A stretch of 13,349 bases of DNA from JAQTTT01 sp964565435 (GTDB lineage: Archaea; Nanobdellota; Nanobdellia; Tiddalikarchaeales; Tiddalikarchaeaceae): the NCBI GenBank assembly GCA_964565435.1, contig CAZMEY010000017.1:1-13349 (forward strand), in the 5' to 3' direction. The first letter of the stretch is position 1; each line of letters begins with the position of its first letter. The position numbers and the translations under genes are program-made. This document shows positions 12,237 through 13,349 of the stretch, in pieces. The notes under the pieces are model-generated. The model made no database searches, was not told the origin of the DNA, and saw only the letters and a list, made by a program, of their open reading frames with translations.

Positions 12237-12247
12237 TTTATTTAAAA
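12237..12247 (-). promoter_or_regulatory. TATA box of the 236-residue helical protein
   Basis: On the minus strand TTTTTAAATAA is centred about 26 nt before the ATG at 12216. Confidence 0.5.
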
Positions 12248-12271
12248 ATATTGCTTTTTTGTATTAATAAC

Positions 12272-12281
12272 AATTTTAATA
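12272..12281 (+). promoter_or_regulatory. TATA-like box of the barrel-like protein
   Basis: AATTTTAATA is centred about 27 nt before the ATG at 12303. It is weaker than the other boxes in the window. Confidence 0.35.
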
Positions 12282-12302
12282 TTGCGCTGAAATGATAATT
12301 GC

Positions 12303-12659
12303 ATGAAATTGACTGATTATTGGGCAGTGTGCGAGCTTGGGGTTTATAATTCATTTAACCCTTGCAGCTCAAATGTTGCTTATTTATCAAAGGATTTATA
12401 CAGCATTCTTAAATTTAAAAAGCCAAACCATTGCGAAATTGTTGCAAAAAACAAACGATACCCTTTTTTTGTTTTCCCTTATGAATTCAGCGCATCGGAT
12501 TTGCGCATAGGCTATATTGAGCATAAGATAAGCATTCCTGTAGAGGTTTATCATTCTTTGGAGATTGAATCAAAAGATATAATAAATGTAAGAACTGACA
12601 TATTTGAGTTTGAAGGTTTAGAACAATGCTTCTCCAGTCATTTCTTTGGGCTTTTTTAG
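12303..12659 (+). CDS. Small protein resembling a lone double-psi beta-barrel (VAT-N/AbrB-like), tentative
   Basis: The gene encodes 118 residues. The middle part has a repeated strand pattern: NVAYLSKDLYSILKF with HCEIVAKNKRYPFFVFP, then LRIGYIEHKISIPVEVYHSLEIESKDIINVRTD. This resembles the two half-repeats of double-psi barrels found at the N-terminus of Cdc48/VAT ATPases and in AbrB-like proteins. It has no AAA domain, so it would act alone, perhaps as an adaptor or DNA-binding barrel. This is judged by eye from pattern only. The last 14 residues or so (about LEQCFSSHFFGLF) are read from DNA that encodes the end of gpmI on the other strand, a 42-bp tail-to-tail overlap. Four cysteines (C10, C21, C44, C108) show no zinc spacing. 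Start supported by a weak TATA box. Confidence 0.6.
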   Translation: MKLTDYWAVCELGVYNSFNPCSSNVAYLSKDLYSILKFKKPNHCEIVAKNKRYPFFVFPYEFSASDLRIGYIEHKISIPVEVYHSLEIESKDIINVRTDIFEFEGLEQCFSSHFFGLF

Positions 12660-13349
12660 CCCCAATAATTTAAGGACTGTTGGAGCAATATCAGAAAGCC
12701 CTTTGCCTTTTTTTAATTTAGCATCCTTATATTTATTGCTTGCAAGGATTATTGGCACTGGGTTTATTGTGTGGCTTGTAATCCATTCAGGCCTTTGATC
12801 CTCAGCATTCCCGTGGTCTGCAAAAATCAGCACAGCATAATCTTTTTTGATTCCTGCAAGGGTTATTTTTTTGGTCGCTTCATCAACCGCTTTAACAGCC
12901 TTGATTATTGCTGATTTTTTGCCAGTGTGGCCAACCATGTCGCAATTGACTAAATTGACAGCTATAAAATCATAATCTTTTTCTGTTATTCTTTTGGCCA
13001 ATTCGTCAGCTATCAATGGCGCGCTCATCTCCGGCTGCAAATCATATGTTGCGATTTTAGGGCTTGGAATTAATACCCTATCCTCTTTTGGGTAAGGCTT
13101 CTCATTTTGGCCGTTCATGAAAAATGTCACATGCGCGTATTTCTCTGTCTCGCTAATCCTTAATTGGGACATGCCTGCTTTTGATACCACTTCTCCTAAA
13201 ATGTTTTTTATTTCAATGTCATGAAATGCGTATTTTAAGTATTTGGATTCATAATATTTTGTCATTGCAACAAATTGGGCTTTTGGTTTTATTCTTTCAA
13301 AGCCTGTGAATCCTGGCTCAACTATTGCCTGGCTTAGCTGCCTTGTCCT
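12618..13349 (-). CDS. gpmI: 2,3-bisphosphoglycerate-independent phosphoglycerate mutase, C-terminal part (cut by window edge)
   Basis: The frame runs from the right edge (first codons read RTRQLSQAIVEPGFTGFERI) to TAA at 12618-12620, 243 residues. An internal ATG at 13263-13265 is not the start, because the preceding codons keep matching the family (DRxRQ..xAF and the F..F.R segment). Motifs are FMNGQNEKPYPKEDRVLIPSP, KIATYDLQPEMSA, NCDMVGHTG (metal Asp and His), IFADHGNAED and TSHTINPVP. The enzyme interconverts 3- and 2-phosphoglycerate with manganese. The phosphate-accepting serine lies in the missing N-terminal part. This is the bacterial-type GpmI rather than the archaeal ApgM type, so transfer from bacteria at some point is plausible. 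It overlaps the end of the barrel-like gene by 42 bp. Confidence 0.93.
   Translation of the reverse strand, partial: RTRQLSQAIVEPGFTGFERIKPKAQFVAMTKYYESKYLKYAFHDIEIKNILGEVVSKAGMSQLRISETEKYAHVTFFMNGQNEKPYPKEDRVLIPSPKIATYDLQPEMSAPLIADELAKRITEKDYDFIAVNLVNCDMVGHTGKKSAIIKAVKAVDEATKKITLAGIKKDYAVLIFADHGNAEDQRPEWITSHTINPVPIILASNKYKDAKLKKGKGLSDIAPTVLKLLGLKKPKEMTGEALF

Noticed and set aside
1..13349. CRISPR arrays, prophage, insertion sequences, origin of replication
   Set aside because: No regularly spaced repeats, transposase, integrase, Cas proteins or Orc/Cdc6-linked repeats were seen on either strand.

Overview
This window reads as a piece of a small, AT-rich archaeal chromosome, most likely from the DPANN group (Woesearchaeota/Pacearchaeota-like; lineage is inference). 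The archaeal signature is strong: eukaryote-type ribosomal proteins S6e, S24e, S27ae and S3ae, archaeal S15, initiation factor aIF2-gamma, RNA polymerase subunit Rpo7, Spt4, a fused Kae1-Bud32 protein, and the wyosine enzyme Taw1. TATA boxes (T-rich then A-rich, e.g. CTTTTTAAAA) sit about 24-30 nt before most first-gene start codons, so most transcripts look leaderless. Genes inside operons instead often carry a GGTGA-type Shine-Dalgarno. I see no mobile element, CRISPR array or integrase.

Layout. 1-619: the N-terminal part of a DRG/OBG-type GTPase (minus strand, running off the left edge), divergent from a 45-residue very basic protein. 659-2092: a PadR-type repressor, a small winged-helix protein and, divergent from the latter, a protein matching the ArmA/Rmt/FmrO family of 16S rRNA methyltransferases over its whole length. 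2170-5510: a conserved archaeal information-processing cluster, S6e, then aIF2-gamma - PIN nuclease - Rpo7 - Spt4 - S24e - S27ae, the last six tightly packed or overlapping. 5561-7174: the Kae1-Bud32 fusion for tRNA t6A. 7177-8310: a divergent pair, a metallo-beta-lactamase-fold hydrolase (minus) and a stand-alone C39-like cysteine peptidase (plus). 8377-10406: S15, then S3ae translationally overlapped with a CysM-like cysteine synthase. 10455-10526: tRNA-Val(GAC). 10537-12216: Taw1 and an unrecognised helical protein on the minus strand. 12303-12659: a small protein resembling a lone double-psi beta-barrel, overlapping tail to tail with a bacterial-type phosphoglycerate mutase (gpmI) that runs off the right edge.

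Functionally the region is mostly translation: ribosome assembly and initiation, rRNA processing (PIN protein), possible rRNA methylation (Arm-like enzyme), tRNA modification (t6A and wyosine), and a tRNA gene. Cysteine synthesis and glycolysis are the metabolic parts. The points most worth checking are the Arm-like methyltransferase with an altered signature loop, the S6e leader with two mutually exclusive hairpins over its Shine-Dalgarno, the divergent promoters that share or abut TATA boxes, and the small unassigned proteins (482-619, 12303-12659, 11506-12216). No gap between genes exceeds 300 bases.
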